In this document: positions 54,865-64,000 of the stretch, piece by piece
Position numbering within the stretch: position 1 is the first letter of the stretch
How the letters are laid out: each line of letters opens with the position of its first letter
Source: VRUE01 sp963814915
GTDB lineage: Bacteria; Actinomycetota; Thermoleophilia; Solirubrobacterales; 70-9
DNA length: 64,000 bases
Direction: 5' to 3'
NCBI GenBank assembly: GCA_963814915.1
Contig: CAWFEI010000005.1
Location: forward strand, 434,001 to 498,000
Translations under genes and position numbers: made by a program
The notes under the pieces: model-generated
What the model saw: only the letters and a program-made list of their open reading frames with translations
Database searches by the model: none
What the model was told of the DNA's origin: nothing

Positions 54865-55763
54865 AGCACCGGCACCGGGTGGCCGCGCAGGTAGGCGTCG
54901 GCGGCCATCGGCTTGCCACCAGCCGGCTGCACGACCTCGAGCCGCAGCGCCCCGCGGCAGCAACCGAGCAGCAGCGCCCCCCACTCGGCCTTCATCTCGC
55001 CCTGCTTGACGCTGACGTCGACGGCGCGGGCGCGCCGCACACCGAGGCGGTCCTCGCCGATCTCGAGGTAGGCGCCGACGTGCGGGGTCAGGGCCCGAAC
55101 GGTGCGGGCCAGCTCCTCCGCCGGTCGGCCCGGGTCGAGGCGGCGCTCGGCCGGCTCGATCTTCTCGGCGTACGTCGCCTCCTCGTCGTCTTGCTCCGCG
55201 AACTCGATCTCCCCGCGCTCTTGCAGGTCGAGCGCCTCGACCAGCAGGTCGCCGCCGAGCGCCGCGAGCTTGCCGGAGAGGCGCTCGAAGTCGTCTTCCG
55301 GCCCGATCGGCATCTCGCCGCGCAGGGCCACCGGGCCGCTGTCGAGGCCGGCGGAGACCTGCATCAGGCTGACCCCGGTACGGGCGTCGCCCGCCATGAT
55401 CGCCCGCTCGATCGGGGCGGCGCCCCGCCAGCACGGCAACAGCGAGGGGTGGACGTTCAGCATCGGCCACTCCGAGAGCAAAGGCTCGCGGATCAGCTGA
55501 CCGAACGCGCAGACCGCGACGGCCTCGAGCCGCGCGGCGCGGATCCGCTCAGCGGCGGCCTCGTCGTTGACGTCCTCGGCCTGCAGGAGCTCGATCTCCA
55601 GCTCGGCTGCGACATCGGCGACGGGCGGCGGGCCACTGCGGCGCCCGCGGCCCTTCGGCCGGTCCGGCGGGGTGACGACCAGCGCCGGGCGGTGGGGCGA
55701 GCCCGCGAGCCTGCGCAGGACGGTCGCGGCGAACTCCGAGGTGCCGAGATAGGCGGTCCTCAC
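54861..55763 (-). CDS. fmt: Methionyl-tRNA formyltransferase
   Basis: 300 residues. Fmt formylates initiator Met-tRNA. The N-terminal RTAYLGTSEFAATVL, the catalytic NVHPSLLPCWRGAAPIERAI and the GVSLMQVSAGLDSGPV loop are present. The C-terminal OB domain ends AADAYLRGHPVPVL. GTG 55763 overlaps the def stop as GTGA. The def-fmt pair is conserved across bacteria and handles N-terminal formyl-Met together. Confidence 0.97.
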   Translation of the reverse strand: MRTAYLGTSEFAATVLRRLAGSPHRPALVVTPPDRPKGRGRRSGPPPVADVAAELEIELLQAEDVNDEAAAERIRAARLEAVAVCAFGQLIREPLLSEWPMLNVHPSLLPCWRGAAPIERAIMAGDARTGVSLMQVSAGLDSGPVALRGEMPIGPEDDFERLSGKLAALGGDLLVEALDLQERGEIEFAEQDDEEATYAEKIEPAERRLDPGRPAEELARTVRALTPHVGAYLEIGEDRLGVRRARAVDVSVKQGEMKAEWGALLLGCCRGALRLEVVQPAGGKPMAADAYLRGHPVPVL

Positions 55764-56398
55764 GCGTCGGTGCGGGGCTCGCGGTGCTCTTCGGCGTCGC
55801 GCGCTTCGCTCTCCTCCGTGGCGGGGGCGTAGCTGCCACCTTCGCGCAGCGCCCGCAGCGCGGCCTTGCGCTGCGCCCGCGGGGCCCGGTCGAGGATCAG
55901 CACACCGTCGAGGTGGTCGATCTCGTGCTGCAGCACGCGCGCCTCCAGCCCGGAGGCCTCGATCCGCACCGGCTCGCCCTCGGCGTCGAAGCCGCCGATC
56001 CGCACGTGCAGAGAGCGCTCGACGTCCATGGCCACCCGCGGCAGGCTGAGGCAGCCCTCTTCGGCGACAACGGCCTCGTCGGAGTGCCACTCGATCGTCG
56101 GGTTGATCAGCCCGGTCGAGGCGCTGTCGGCGCCGGCCTGAAAGACCAGCACCCGACGCAGGACGCCGAGCTGGGTCGCGGCCAGGCCGACCCCCATCCC
56201 GTCGCGCATGATCGCGATCATCCGCTCGACCTCCACCCGCAGCTCGGGGCCAAACGCGGCGACCGGCGACGCCCTGCTCTTCAGCACCGGGTCGCCGAAC
56301 TTGACGACGTTGGCCAGCGCCGCCTCCCGGCGCTCGATCAACTCAGCTTCGTGCTGCTCGCGCCCGGTCTCGTCGGTGACGGCGCCTTCGTCGCTCAT
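55760..56398 (-). CDS. def: Peptide deformylase
   Basis: 212 residues. It removes the formyl group from nascent proteins using Fe2+ or Zn2+. All three motifs are intact: GVGLAATQLGV, EEGCLSLP (metal Cys) and QHEIDHLDGVL (HExxH-type). A charged C-terminal tail of ~40 residues follows. ATG 56398 is preferred to GTG 56401 because TACAAT lies seven bases upstream, giving a leaderless transcript that leads def-fmt-rsmB-ZnR-rpe. Confidence 0.97.
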   Translation of the reverse strand: MSDEGAVTDETGREQHEAELIERREAALANVVKFGDPVLKSRASPVAAFGPELRVEVERMIAIMRDGMGVGLAATQLGVLRRVLVFQAGADSASTGLINPTIEWHSDEAVVAEEGCLSLPRVAMDVERSLHVRIGGFDAEGEPVRIEASGLEARVLQHEIDHLDGVLILDRAPRAQRKAALRALREGGSYAPATEESEARDAEEHREPRTDA

Positions 56399-56405
56399 CA
56401 CGCCG

Positions 56406-56411
56406 ATTGTA
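56406..56411 (-). promoter_or_regulatory. -10 hexamer TACAAT for the leaderless def operon
   Basis: TACAAT, seven bases, ATG 56398. It is the closest to the TATAAT consensus among the hexamers seen here. Confidence 0.6.
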
Positions 56412-56426
56412 TGGATCGGCCCGCGC

Positions 56427-58616
56427 TCACTGGGGGTCGACGTCGACGCCGATCGCGACCTCCTTCAGCGAACGGTCGGCGGCCATGCGCTCGACCGCGG
56501 CCCGAATCGCGGCCACCGTGCCCTCACGGTCGCTCGCCTTGGTCAGCAGACGGCGCCGGTAACGGTTGCGGACGCGGAACATCGGCGCCGGTCCGAGCAG
56601 GTCGGTGTCGTCGGGCAGCGACCCGGCCAGCGCCTCGGCGAGCTTGGCCGCCGCTGCATCCACGCGCGGCTCGGACTCGGACTTGAGCACGACCCTGGCG
56701 AGGTGCGAGAACGGCGGGTAGCGCAGCGCCCGGCGCCGCTCCACCTCCTCGGCGAGGAAGCCGGCGGAGTCGTGGCCGGCGGCGTGGGCGATGCTCGGCG
56801 CCTCCGGCGAGAGGGTCTGCACGACGACCTCCCCCCCGGCCTCGCCGCGGCCGCTGCGCCCGGCCAGCTGGGCGACCATCGCGAAGGTGCGCTCGCCGGC
56901 GCGGAAGTCCGGGAAGCGCAACGTCGCATCGGCGTCGACGATCGCGCTCAGCGTAACCTCGGGGAAGTCGTGTCCCTTGGCGACCATCTGGGTGCCGACC
57001 AGGACCGCGCTCTCGGCCTCCCCGAACCCAGCCAGGATGCGGGCGTGCGCGCCCCGGCCGGCGGCGGTATCGGAGTCGAGCCGGAAGATCGGCATCGGAT
57101 CCAGCTGCTCGCGCAGCAGGGCCTCGATCTGCTCCGTTCCCGCCCCGGCGCGCGAGAGCGTCGTCGAGCCGCAATCTGGACAGGCGCTGGGCAGCGGCTC
57201 GGCGTGCGCGCAGTGGTGGCAGACGATCCGGCCCGCGTGGCGGTGGACGATCAGCGAGACGTCGCAGTTCGGACAGCCCCAGTGGCGCCCGCAGGAGCGG
57301 CAGGTGAGCCAGGGGGCGAAGCCACGCCGGTTTACCATCAGGATCGCCTTGGCGCCCGCCTCGCGCACCCCGGCCAGGCCCTCCCAGGTTGACGGGTGCA
57401 GCGGCCCCGAGCGCGGGTCGGCCTCGCGCATGTCGAGCACCTCGACCGGCGGCATGCGGCGACCGTCGACCCGGCGCGGCAGCTCCAGGTGGGGCAGCTC
57501 CAGCCAGGTCTCCGGCCGCGGCGTCGCCGTGCCGGCGACCAGCACGGCGCCGCATTCGACGGCCCGGCGCCGCGCGACTGTGCGGGCGTCGTAGCAGGGG
57601 TCCCCCTCCTGCTTGTAGGAGGCATCGTGCTCCTCGTCGATCACGATCAAGCCGAGCTCGCCGACCGGGGCGAAGACCGCCGAGCGCGGCCCCACGCAGA
57701 CGCTCGCCTCGCCGTCGCGCAGGCGGCGCCACTCGTCGTAGCGCTCTCCCGGCGAGAGGGCCGAGTGGAGCACCGCGAAGCGGTCGCCGAGCCGCGCCCG
57801 GAAGCGCGCCACCGCCTGCGGGGCGAGGCCGATCTCGGGAACGAGGACGATCGCCCCGCGCCCCTGCGCGAGCGCCGCTTCGACCGCCGCCAGATAGACC
57901 TCCGTCTTGCCCGAGCCGGTGACCCCGTGCAGCAACTGCTCCCGCCGCGCCCCGGCCTCCCCGTCGAGGGCGGCCGCGATCGCGGCGACGGCGCGCTCCT
58001 GCTCGGCCAGCAGCCGTGGCTGCGCCGCGGCTGCTCCGAGCTCCGCCCCGCCGGGCCTGCGTCGCAGCCGCGAGCTGCGGGTCGCGATCAGGCCGCGCTC
58101 CTCGAGGCGTCGCAGCACCTGCCGGTCCGCGCCGACCGCGGTGGCCAGCTCCCCGGCCGACATCTCGCCGCCGCCGAGGGCCTCCAGCACCGCCCTCTGC
58201 CGCGCGCCCAGCCGCTCCCCCCCGGACAGGGCCCCCTCGCCGGCGGCAACGATCTCTGCCCGCAGCTCGGTTCGCGAGCGCACCCGCTGCCCACCCGCAC
58301 CGGTGCCGGGCGGCAGCACCAGCTGCAGGCCGCGGGCCGGCGTCGAGCAGTACTCGGCGGCCACCCAGAGCCCGAGGCCGACGAGCTCGGCCGGCACACC
58401 GGCCTCGAGCGCCTCCAGCGGCTCGGCGAGGCGCTCCGGCGCCAGCTCGGAGGTCTCGGCCAGGGCGACGACGACACCCAGCGCGGGTCGCTGCCTTCCG
58501 AACGGGACCCGCACCACGCTGCCGACCCCGAGGTCGGCCATGTGCTCGGGCAGGCGGTAGTCGAAGGGCCCGCGCAGCGCCCGAGCGGTGGTCAGCGGCT
58601 CGACCTTGGCAATCAC
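56427..58616 (-). CDS. priA: Primosomal protein N' (PriA)
   Basis: 729 residues. PriA restarts stalled replication forks. A 3'-DNA-binding domain at the N-terminus (RGPFDYRLPEHM) precedes the helicase core with GVTGSGKTEVYLAAVE, IDEEHDASYKQEG and the VGTQMVAKGHDFP region. The zinc-binding insert has four CxxC pairs (CRSCGRHWGCPNC and CHHC, CPDC). GTG 58616 lies six bases after TAGCTT (58623-58628, minus strand). It is divergent from the PH-domain gene, with the two promoters back to back. Confidence 0.95.
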   Translation of the reverse strand: MIAKVEPLTTARALRGPFDYRLPEHMADLGVGSVVRVPFGRQRPALGVVVALAETSELAPERLAEPLEALEAGVPAELVGLGLWVAAEYCSTPARGLQLVLPPGTGAGGQRVRSRTELRAEIVAAGEGALSGGERLGARQRAVLEALGGGEMSAGELATAVGADRQVLRRLEERGLIATRSSRLRRRPGGAELGAAAAQPRLLAEQERAVAAIAAALDGEAGARREQLLHGVTGSGKTEVYLAAVEAALAQGRGAIVLVPEIGLAPQAVARFRARLGDRFAVLHSALSPGERYDEWRRLRDGEASVCVGPRSAVFAPVGELGLIVIDEEHDASYKQEGDPCYDARTVARRRAVECGAVLVAGTATPRPETWLELPHLELPRRVDGRRMPPVEVLDMREADPRSGPLHPSTWEGLAGVREAGAKAILMVNRRGFAPWLTCRSCGRHWGCPNCDVSLIVHRHAGRIVCHHCAHAEPLPSACPDCGSTTLSRAGAGTEQIEALLREQLDPMPIFRLDSDTAAGRGAHARILAGFGEAESAVLVGTQMVAKGHDFPEVTLSAIVDADATLRFPDFRAGERTFAMVAQLAGRSGRGEAGGEVVVQTLSPEAPSIAHAAGHDSAGFLAEEVERRRALRYPPFSHLARVVLKSESEPRVDAAAAKLAEALAGSLPDDTDLLGPAPMFRVRNRYRRRLLTKASDREGTVAAIRAAVERMAADRSLKEVAIGVDVDPQ

Positions 58617-58622
58617 CCACCC

Positions 58623-58628
58623 AAGCTA
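58623..58628 (-). promoter_or_regulatory. -10 hexamer TAGCTT for leaderless priA
   Basis: TAGCTT, six bases, GTG 58616. It has the same sequence and spacing as the yraN and CxxC-gene elements. Confidence 0.55.
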
Positions 58629-58650
58629 TGGAGAAAGGCGGACGGCCGGA

Positions 58651-58656
58651 TATCCT
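58651..58656 (+). promoter_or_regulatory. -10 hexamer TATCCT for the leaderless PH-domain gene
   Basis: TATCCT, seven bases, ATG 58664. This favours ATG 58664 over the in-frame ATG at 58628, which lies upstream of the hexamer. Confidence 0.5.
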
Positions 58657-58663
58657 GCCGGCG

Positions 58664-59160
58664 ATGAGCCTCAACCTCAGTCCCGGCGAGCAGGTGATCT
58701 TCCAGGGTCACCCGTCGTGGCGGGCGATCCTCGGCTTCTACCTGAAAGGCATCCTGGTCGGCGCGATCGCCGGCGCGATCGCCAAGCTCTTCGGCGCCGG
58801 CGGGGCGAATGTCTTCCTCGTCGTCCTGATCGTGATCGGGGTGACCGTCCTGGCCGGATTCGTCAAGCGCGTCGCAACCACCTACACGATCACCAACCGA
58901 CGGCTCAACATCAAGCGCGGAATCGTCTCCCGCGAGATCCAGGAGACGCGCCTGGAGCGGGTGCAGAACGTCAACTACCGCCAATCGGTCTACCAGCGCG
59001 TCATGCAGATCGGCGATGTCGATTTCGACACGGCCGCGACCGACGACTACAACTTCATCTTCACGGGCGTCGCCGACCCGGCGGAAGTGGTCCACCGGGT
59101 CGACCAGGCCACCGGCGCCTTCGCCGGCGAGCACGGGCTGGGCGAGGCCCAGCAGCCCGA

Positions 59161-59164
<4 letters not shown>
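58664..59164 (+). CDS. PH-domain (bPH2/YdbS-like) membrane protein
   Basis: 166 residues. Two membrane helices (FYLKGILVGAIAGAIAKLF and VFLVVLIVIGVTVLAGFV) are followed by a bacterial PH domain: TTYTITNRRLNIKRGI, EIQETRLERVQNVNYRQSV and MQIGDVDFDTA. Its function is unknown; related proteins are membrane-associated. ATG 58664 fits the leaderless pattern. Its stop overlaps that of convergent metK. Confidence 0.88.
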
Positions 59165-60408
<1,244 letters not shown>

Positions 60409-60414
60409 GCGGCA

Positions 60415-60420
60415 AGACTA
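60415..60420 (-). promoter_or_regulatory. -10 hexamer TAGTCT for leaderless metK
   Basis: TAGTCT, six bases, ATG 60408. It occupies the 23-base gap after der. Confidence 0.55.
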
Positions 60421-60431
60421 GTGAACGAGCC

Positions 60432-61742
60432 TCAACGTCGGCGACCGGTATGCGGGACGAAGTCGATGACGAGCGGGATTCCCTCGAGCCCGTAGGTCTC
60501 TCGCATCCGGTTCTCCAAATGGTAGGCCCAGTCGCGCACGATCAGGCGCCGGTCGTTGACCTGGATCGCGAAGCGCGGCGGGCGCTCGCCGATCTGCGCC
60601 GCGTAATAGAGGCGCAGGCGGCGACCGCGGCGCGATGGCGGCGGGGTCGTGGCGACCACGTCGCCGACGAAGCGGTTCAGCTCCGGTGTCGGGATCCGCG
60701 AGGCGGCCCGGTCGGCCAGCTCCAGCGCCTTGGGCAGCAACTTGGCGACGTTGCGACCGTGCAGGGCCGAGCAGGTGACGACCTCGGGGCGCAGGCGCAG
60801 CTTGCGCTCGACCCGGGCGCGGGCGTCGTCGACGTCGGTGGCGCCGATGTCCCACTTATTGAGCACCAGCAGGGTCGCGCAGCCGGCTCGCATCGCCAGC
60901 TCGGCGATGCGCAGGTCCTCGGCGGTGACCCCGTCGGCGGCGTCGCAGACGACGATCGCGACGTCGGCCCGCTCCACCGCCAGCTCGGAGCGCAGCTGGG
61001 CGTAGTAGTCGACCGAGCCGGCGACCTTGGAGCGCCGCCGCAGGCCGGCGGTGTCGACCAGCAGGACCGGCCTGCCATCGACCTCGAGTTCGGTGTCGAT
61101 CGTGTCGCGGGTCGTTCCGGCCCGCTCGGAGACGATCACCCGCTCGCTGCCGAGAAAGGCGTTGACCAGCGACGACTTGCCTGCATTGGGGCGGCCGACA
61201 ACGGCGACGTGGACCGGCGCATCGCCGTCCTCGGGAGCCGGCAGCTCACCGAGCAGCCCGACCACCCGGTCGAGCAGGTCGCCGCTGCCGAGGCCGTGCG
61301 TCGCCGAGACCGGTATCGGGTCGCCGAGGCCGAGCCGGTGGAACTCTGCGAGCAGGTGCTCGTCCTCGGCGCGGTCGACTTTGTTGACGACGACCAGGAC
61401 CGGGACGGCGCCGCCGCGCAGCGTCTTCGCCAACTCCGCGTCCCCGGCCCGCACCCCGGCGCGGCCGTCTACGACCAGCAGGATCGCGTCGGCCTCCGCG
61501 ATCCCGATCCGCGCCTGGCGCTGCACGTCCTCGGCCAGCTCGCTCTCGTCGGCAAGGTCGATCCCGCCGGTGTCGAGCAGCTCGAAGGTGAGCCCGTTCC
61601 ACTCGCAGGGAACCCGCTTGCGGTCGCGGGTGACGCCGGGCTCGGCGTGGGTGACGGCCTCGCGGCCGCCCGCCAGGCGGTTGACCAGGGTGCTCTTGCC
61701 GACGTTGGGGAACCCGACGACCGCCACGGTCGGGCGGCTCAT
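60432..61742 (-). CDS. der: Ribosome-assembly GTPase Der (EngA)
   Basis: 436 residues with two tandem GTPase domains. G1 motifs are VGFPNVGKSTLVNRL and VGRPNAGKSSLVNAF, G3 motifs are DTGGIDL and DTAGLRRR, and G4 motifs are NKVD and NKWD. A KH-like domain ends the protein. Der helps 50S assembly. It overlaps cmk by four bases (ATGA) as the last gene of the tyrA-aroA-cmk-der operon. Confidence 0.97.
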   Translation of the reverse strand: MSRPTVAVVGFPNVGKSTLVNRLAGGREAVTHAEPGVTRDRKRVPCEWNGLTFELLDTGGIDLADESELAEDVQRQARIGIAEADAILLVVDGRAGVRAGDAELAKTLRGGAVPVLVVVNKVDRAEDEHLLAEFHRLGLGDPIPVSATHGLGSGDLLDRVVGLLGELPAPEDGDAPVHVAVVGRPNAGKSSLVNAFLGSERVIVSERAGTTRDTIDTELEVDGRPVLLVDTAGLRRRSKVAGSVDYYAQLRSELAVERADVAIVVCDAADGVTAEDLRIAELAMRAGCATLLVLNKWDIGATDVDDARARVERKLRLRPEVVTCSALHGRNVAKLLPKALELADRAASRIPTPELNRFVGDVVATTPPPSRRGRRLRLYYAAQIGERPPRFAIQVNDRRLIVRDWAYHLENRMRETYGLEGIPLVIDFVPHTGRRR

Positions 61743-62377
61743 GCCAGACCCCGTTCGCGGGCAAGCGCCTCGACCCGCTGCACGACCTCGTCGAGGCCGA
61801 GGCCGGTGGTGTCGAGCCCAACCGCATCGTCGGCCGCCCGCAGGGCGCTGTGGGCACGGGTCTCGTCGCGCGCGTCGCGCTCGCGTTGCGCGGCGCGCAC
61901 CGCGGCCTCGTCCTCGCCGGTCTGCGCGGCGCGCCGGCGGGCGCGCTCCTCGGCCGAGGCAGTCAGGAAGACCTTGAGCGGCGCCTCCGGGCTGACCACC
62001 GTGCCGATATCCCGCCCCTCGGCGACGTAGCGGCCGGTCTCGATCAGGGAGCGCTGCTGGGCGATCATCGCCTCGCGCACCGGCAGGTGGGCCGAGACGA
62101 GCGACGCGGCCTCGCTGACCCGCGGCTCGCGGATCGCGACTCCGACGTCCTCCCCGTCGAGGGCGATCCGGTCGCCGTCGAGGGCGATCGCCAGCGCACG
62201 CGCGAGGGCTCCGAGCCGATCGCCGTCTTCGACGTCGACGCCGCGCTCGAGCGCGGCCAGGGCGACGCAGCGGTACATCGCCCCGGAGTCGAGGTAGGTG
62301 AAACCGAGGCCCGCCGCGACGGCACGGGCGACGCTCGACTTGCCGGCCCCGGCGGGACCGTCGATGGCGATGACCAT
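61739..62377 (-). CDS. cmk: Cytidylate kinase
   Basis: 212 residues. Cmk phosphorylates CMP and dCMP. IDGPAGAGKSSVARAVA is the P-loop, YLDSGAMYRCVAL the NMP site and VAEGRDIGTVVSP the conserved central motif. The lid region is rich in Arg (EERARRRAAQTGED). It lies between aroA and der, overlapping der. Confidence 0.97.
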   Translation of the reverse strand: MVIAIDGPAGAGKSSVARAVAAGLGFTYLDSGAMYRCVALAALERGVDVEDGDRLGALARALAIALDGDRIALDGEDVGVAIREPRVSEAASLVSAHLPVREAMIAQQRSLIETGRYVAEGRDIGTVVSPEAPLKVFLTASAEERARRRAAQTGEDEAAVRAAQRERDARDETRAHSALRAADDAVGLDTTGLGLDEVVQRVEALARERGLA

Positions 62378-62403
62378 GGCGGCAGCGTAGTTCGCCCGGC
62401 CGC

Positions 62404-63678
62404 TCAGCAGCTCAGCAGCGAAGCGAGGTCGGCCTCGAAGCCCGGATAGCTGACCGCGGCGGCCTCCATGCCGGCGACCTCGACCCCCTCGCGCGAGGCG
62501 AGCCCGGCGATCGCGCCGAGCATCGCGATCCTGTGGTCGCCATGGGAGTCGACCGCGCCGCCGCGCAGCCCCCCGGCGCCGTCGATCCGCATGCCGTCTT
62601 CGCTCGTCTCCACGCTCGCCCCGAGTGCCCGCAGCGCAGTGCTGACCGTCTCGATCCGGTCGCTCTCCTTACGGCGCAGCTCGGCGGCGTCGCGGATCGT
62701 CGTCTCGCCGTCGGCGAAGCATGCGGCAAGCGCGACAAGGGGAAGCTCGTCGATCGCCAGCGGGATCTCCTCGCCGCCGACCTCGGTGCCACGCAGCCGC
62801 CCGGCCCGGACCCGCAGCAGCCCGCTGGGCTCCCCGCCGCGCTCGCCCTCGGGCTCGACCTCGATCTCGGCGCCCATCCGCGCCAGGATCGAGAGCAGGC
62901 CGGTGCGGGTCGGGTTGAGGCCAACCCCGGCGAGGACGACCTCGCTGCGGGGGACGAGCAGGGCGGCGATGACGAAGAAGGCCGCCGAGGAGAAGTCGGC
63001 GGGCACCGCGATCTCGCCGGGCTCCAGCAGTGCTGCCGGGCGCACCGCGACGGCGCCGTCCTCGCGCTCGATCTCCGCACCTGCGGCGGCCAGCATGCGC
63101 TCGCTGTGGTCGCGACTCGGCAACGGCTCGACGATCCGCGTCTCGCCCTCTGCGAGCAACCCGGCGAAGAGCAGGCAGGACTTGATCTGGGCGCTGGCGA
63201 CGGGCAGTTCGTACTCGATGCCGCGCAGTGGCGCAGCATCGATCCGCAGCGGCGGCAGGCGCTCCTCGCGGCAGGCGACCTGCGCTCCCATCAGGCGCAA
63301 CGGCTCCGCGACCCGGTCGACCGGGCGACGGCGGATCGAATCGTCGCCGTCGACCGTCCACTCCCCTGTCTCCTGCCCGGCCAGCCAACCGGGCAGCAGG
63401 CGCAGCAGGGTCCCGGCGTTGCCGACGTCGATCGCCGCCGACGCGGCACCACGCAGGCCGGCTCCGCGTACCAGCAATCGCGGGCCGATCGCCACCTCGG
63501 CGCCCAGGGCCTGCACGGCGGACAGGGTCGAGCGTGTGTCGGCGGCGTCGAGGTAGCCGGAGATTGCCGTCTCCCCCTCCCCCATCGCGGCGATCAGCGC
63601 CGCCCGGTGGGAGACCGACTTGTCCGGCGGCGGGCGCAGCGTGCCCCGCAGCGGCCCACCGGGCCCGAAGCGCGGCAC
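62404..63678 (-). CDS. aroA: 3-phosphoshikimate 1-carboxyvinyltransferase (EPSP synthase, class II motifs)
   Basis: 424 residues. AroA joins PEP to shikimate-3-phosphate in aromatic amino-acid synthesis. PPPDKSVSHRAALI is the N-terminal substrate motif, GNAGTLLRLLPG replaces the common GNSGT, and ASAQIKSCLLFAG, RDHSERML and LNPTRTGLL correspond to the class II set (SAQ-K, R-x4-R, N-x-T-R) of the glyphosate-insensitive enzymes. Insensitivity is a family-based inference. GTG 63678 is two bases after tyrA's stop. Confidence 0.96.
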   Translation of the reverse strand: MPRFGPGGPLRGTLRPPPDKSVSHRAALIAAMGEGETAISGYLDAADTRSTLSAVQALGAEVAIGPRLLVRGAGLRGAASAAIDVGNAGTLLRLLPGWLAGQETGEWTVDGDDSIRRRPVDRVAEPLRLMGAQVACREERLPPLRIDAAPLRGIEYELPVASAQIKSCLLFAGLLAEGETRIVEPLPSRDHSERMLAAAGAEIEREDGAVAVRPAALLEPGEIAVPADFSSAAFFVIAALLVPRSEVVLAGVGLNPTRTGLLSILARMGAEIEVEPEGERGGEPSGLLRVRAGRLRGTEVGGEEIPLAIDELPLVALAACFADGETTIRDAAELRRKESDRIETVSTALRALGASVETSEDGMRIDGAGGLRGGAVDSHGDHRIAMLGAIAGLASREGVEVAGMEAAAVSYPGFEADLASLLSC

Positions 63679-63680
63679 GT

Positions 63681-64000
63681 CTACTCCCCCGCGAGCACGG
63701 TGGCGCTGTGGCCGAGCTCGCGGACCAGTGTGGCGGCGCGTTCGGCCTGCTCGTCGCCGCCGACCCAGAGGGAAATCGCGCCCGACTTCATGTCCGCCGC
63801 CGGGTGCAGCGCCATGTCCTCGATGTTGACCCCGGCGTCGCCGAGCGCGAGGGCCAGCTCGGCGACCGTTCCGGGCCGGTTGGCGACGACGACGCGCAGC
63901 TCGCGCAGCGAGCCCCCGGAGCGCTCCGACTCGGCCAGGCGACGGCGGTCCGCCGCCGCGGCTGCATGCCAGGCAGCGACCGCCTCGGTGTCGCCGGAGG
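63681..64000 (-). CDS. tyrA: Prephenate dehydrogenase C-terminal part with ACT domain (5' end outside window)
   Basis: The frame runs from the right edge to a TAG at 63681-63683 (about 105 codons visible). A helical segment (VAAWHAAAAADRRRLAE) is followed by an ACT domain: LRVVVANRPGTVAELALALG, then GVNIEDMALH and a final LWVGGDEQAERAATLV. This is the C-terminus of actinobacterial-type TyrA, where the ACT domain gives feedback control by tyrosine. Position directly before aroA supports this. Confidence 0.82.
   Translation of the reverse strand, partial: SGDTEAVAAWHAAAAADRRRLAESERSGGSLRELRVVVANRPGTVAELALALGDAGVNIEDMALHPAADMKSGAISLWVGGDEQAERAATLVRELGHSATVLAGE

Noticed and set aside
60409..60431. 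SAM riboswitch upstream of metK
   Set aside because: Only 23 bases lie between metK and der, filled by a leaderless promoter.

Overview
The window is very GC-rich and gene-dense, and no gene-free stretch exceeds about 250 bases. The genes point to an actinobacterium (Actinomycetota), most likely class Thermoleophilia near Solirubrobacterales. The evidence is a WhiG/FliA-type sigma factor, a SepIVA-like (Rv2927c-type) coiled-coil protein, four-cysteine L28 and L32, a DUF177-rpmF-plsX-acpP-rnc-smc-ftsY-ffh-rpsP-khpA-trmD-rplS-lepB-rnhB-comM-dprA gene order, and frequent GTG/TTG starts. The taxonomic call is inference from gene content, not a database match.

Layout. 1-13.1 kb is accessory or physiological: the tail of a DUF883-like membrane protein, a GNAT acetyltransferase, glutaminase, a large LuxR-family ATPase regulator, a solitary superfamily 2 helicase, an ABC exporter pair, a membrane-anchored double beta-propeller protein, and a stress-type group (DJ-1/PfpI protein, Rho_N-domain protein, short-chain dehydrogenase) preceded by two sigma-B-like promoters. 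13.2-18.9 kb holds tRNA-Gly, RNase HI, a CxxC protein, the WhiG-like sigma factor, a XerC/D recombinase, an L,D-transpeptidase, a 5-formyl-THF cyclo-ligase-like protein and a hydrolase. 18.9-44.5 kb is mostly one minus-strand housekeeping array: ilvD, thiD, a phd/vapC toxin-antitoxin pair, dprA, comM, rnhB, lepB, rplS, trmD, khpA, rpsP, ffh, ftsY, smc, rnc, acpP, plsX, rpmF, DUF177, sepIVA-like, coaD, rsmD, recG, fakA and rpmB. It is interrupted by plus-strand yraN, a methyltransferase and an MMPL transporter. 44.5-48.1 kb is a complete riboflavin operon (ribD-ribE-ribBA-ribH). 48.2-52.4 kb has a glycosyltransferase/flippase pair and a cation/proton antiporter. 52.5-64 kb has rpe, rsmB, fmt, def, priA, a PH-domain membrane protein, metK, and a tyrA-aroA-cmk-der operon that runs off the right end.

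Most notable observations. (1) Perfect or near-perfect palindromes are embedded in frame in two proteins (RibD, 45 bp = 15 codons; flippase, 36 bp = 12 codons). The second has an intergenic sister copy upstream of ffh's 3' end whose only internal differences are a compensatory base-pair swap. This resembles the protein-embedded palindromic elements described in Rickettsia. (2) The smc gene sits in its usual place but encodes only 792 residues with no visible hinge domain, and the adjacent RNase III lacks or alters three of six conserved acidic catalytic residues. (3) About fifteen genes carry a TANNNT hexamer 6-9 bases before the ATG/GTG with no Shine-Dalgarno, which implies widespread leaderless transcription and fixes several start codons. 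In two cases the hexamer's TAG is the stop codon of the upstream gene. (4) rimM is absent between khpA and trmD. (5) Convergent gene ends are closed by inverted repeats that include the stop-proximal codons.
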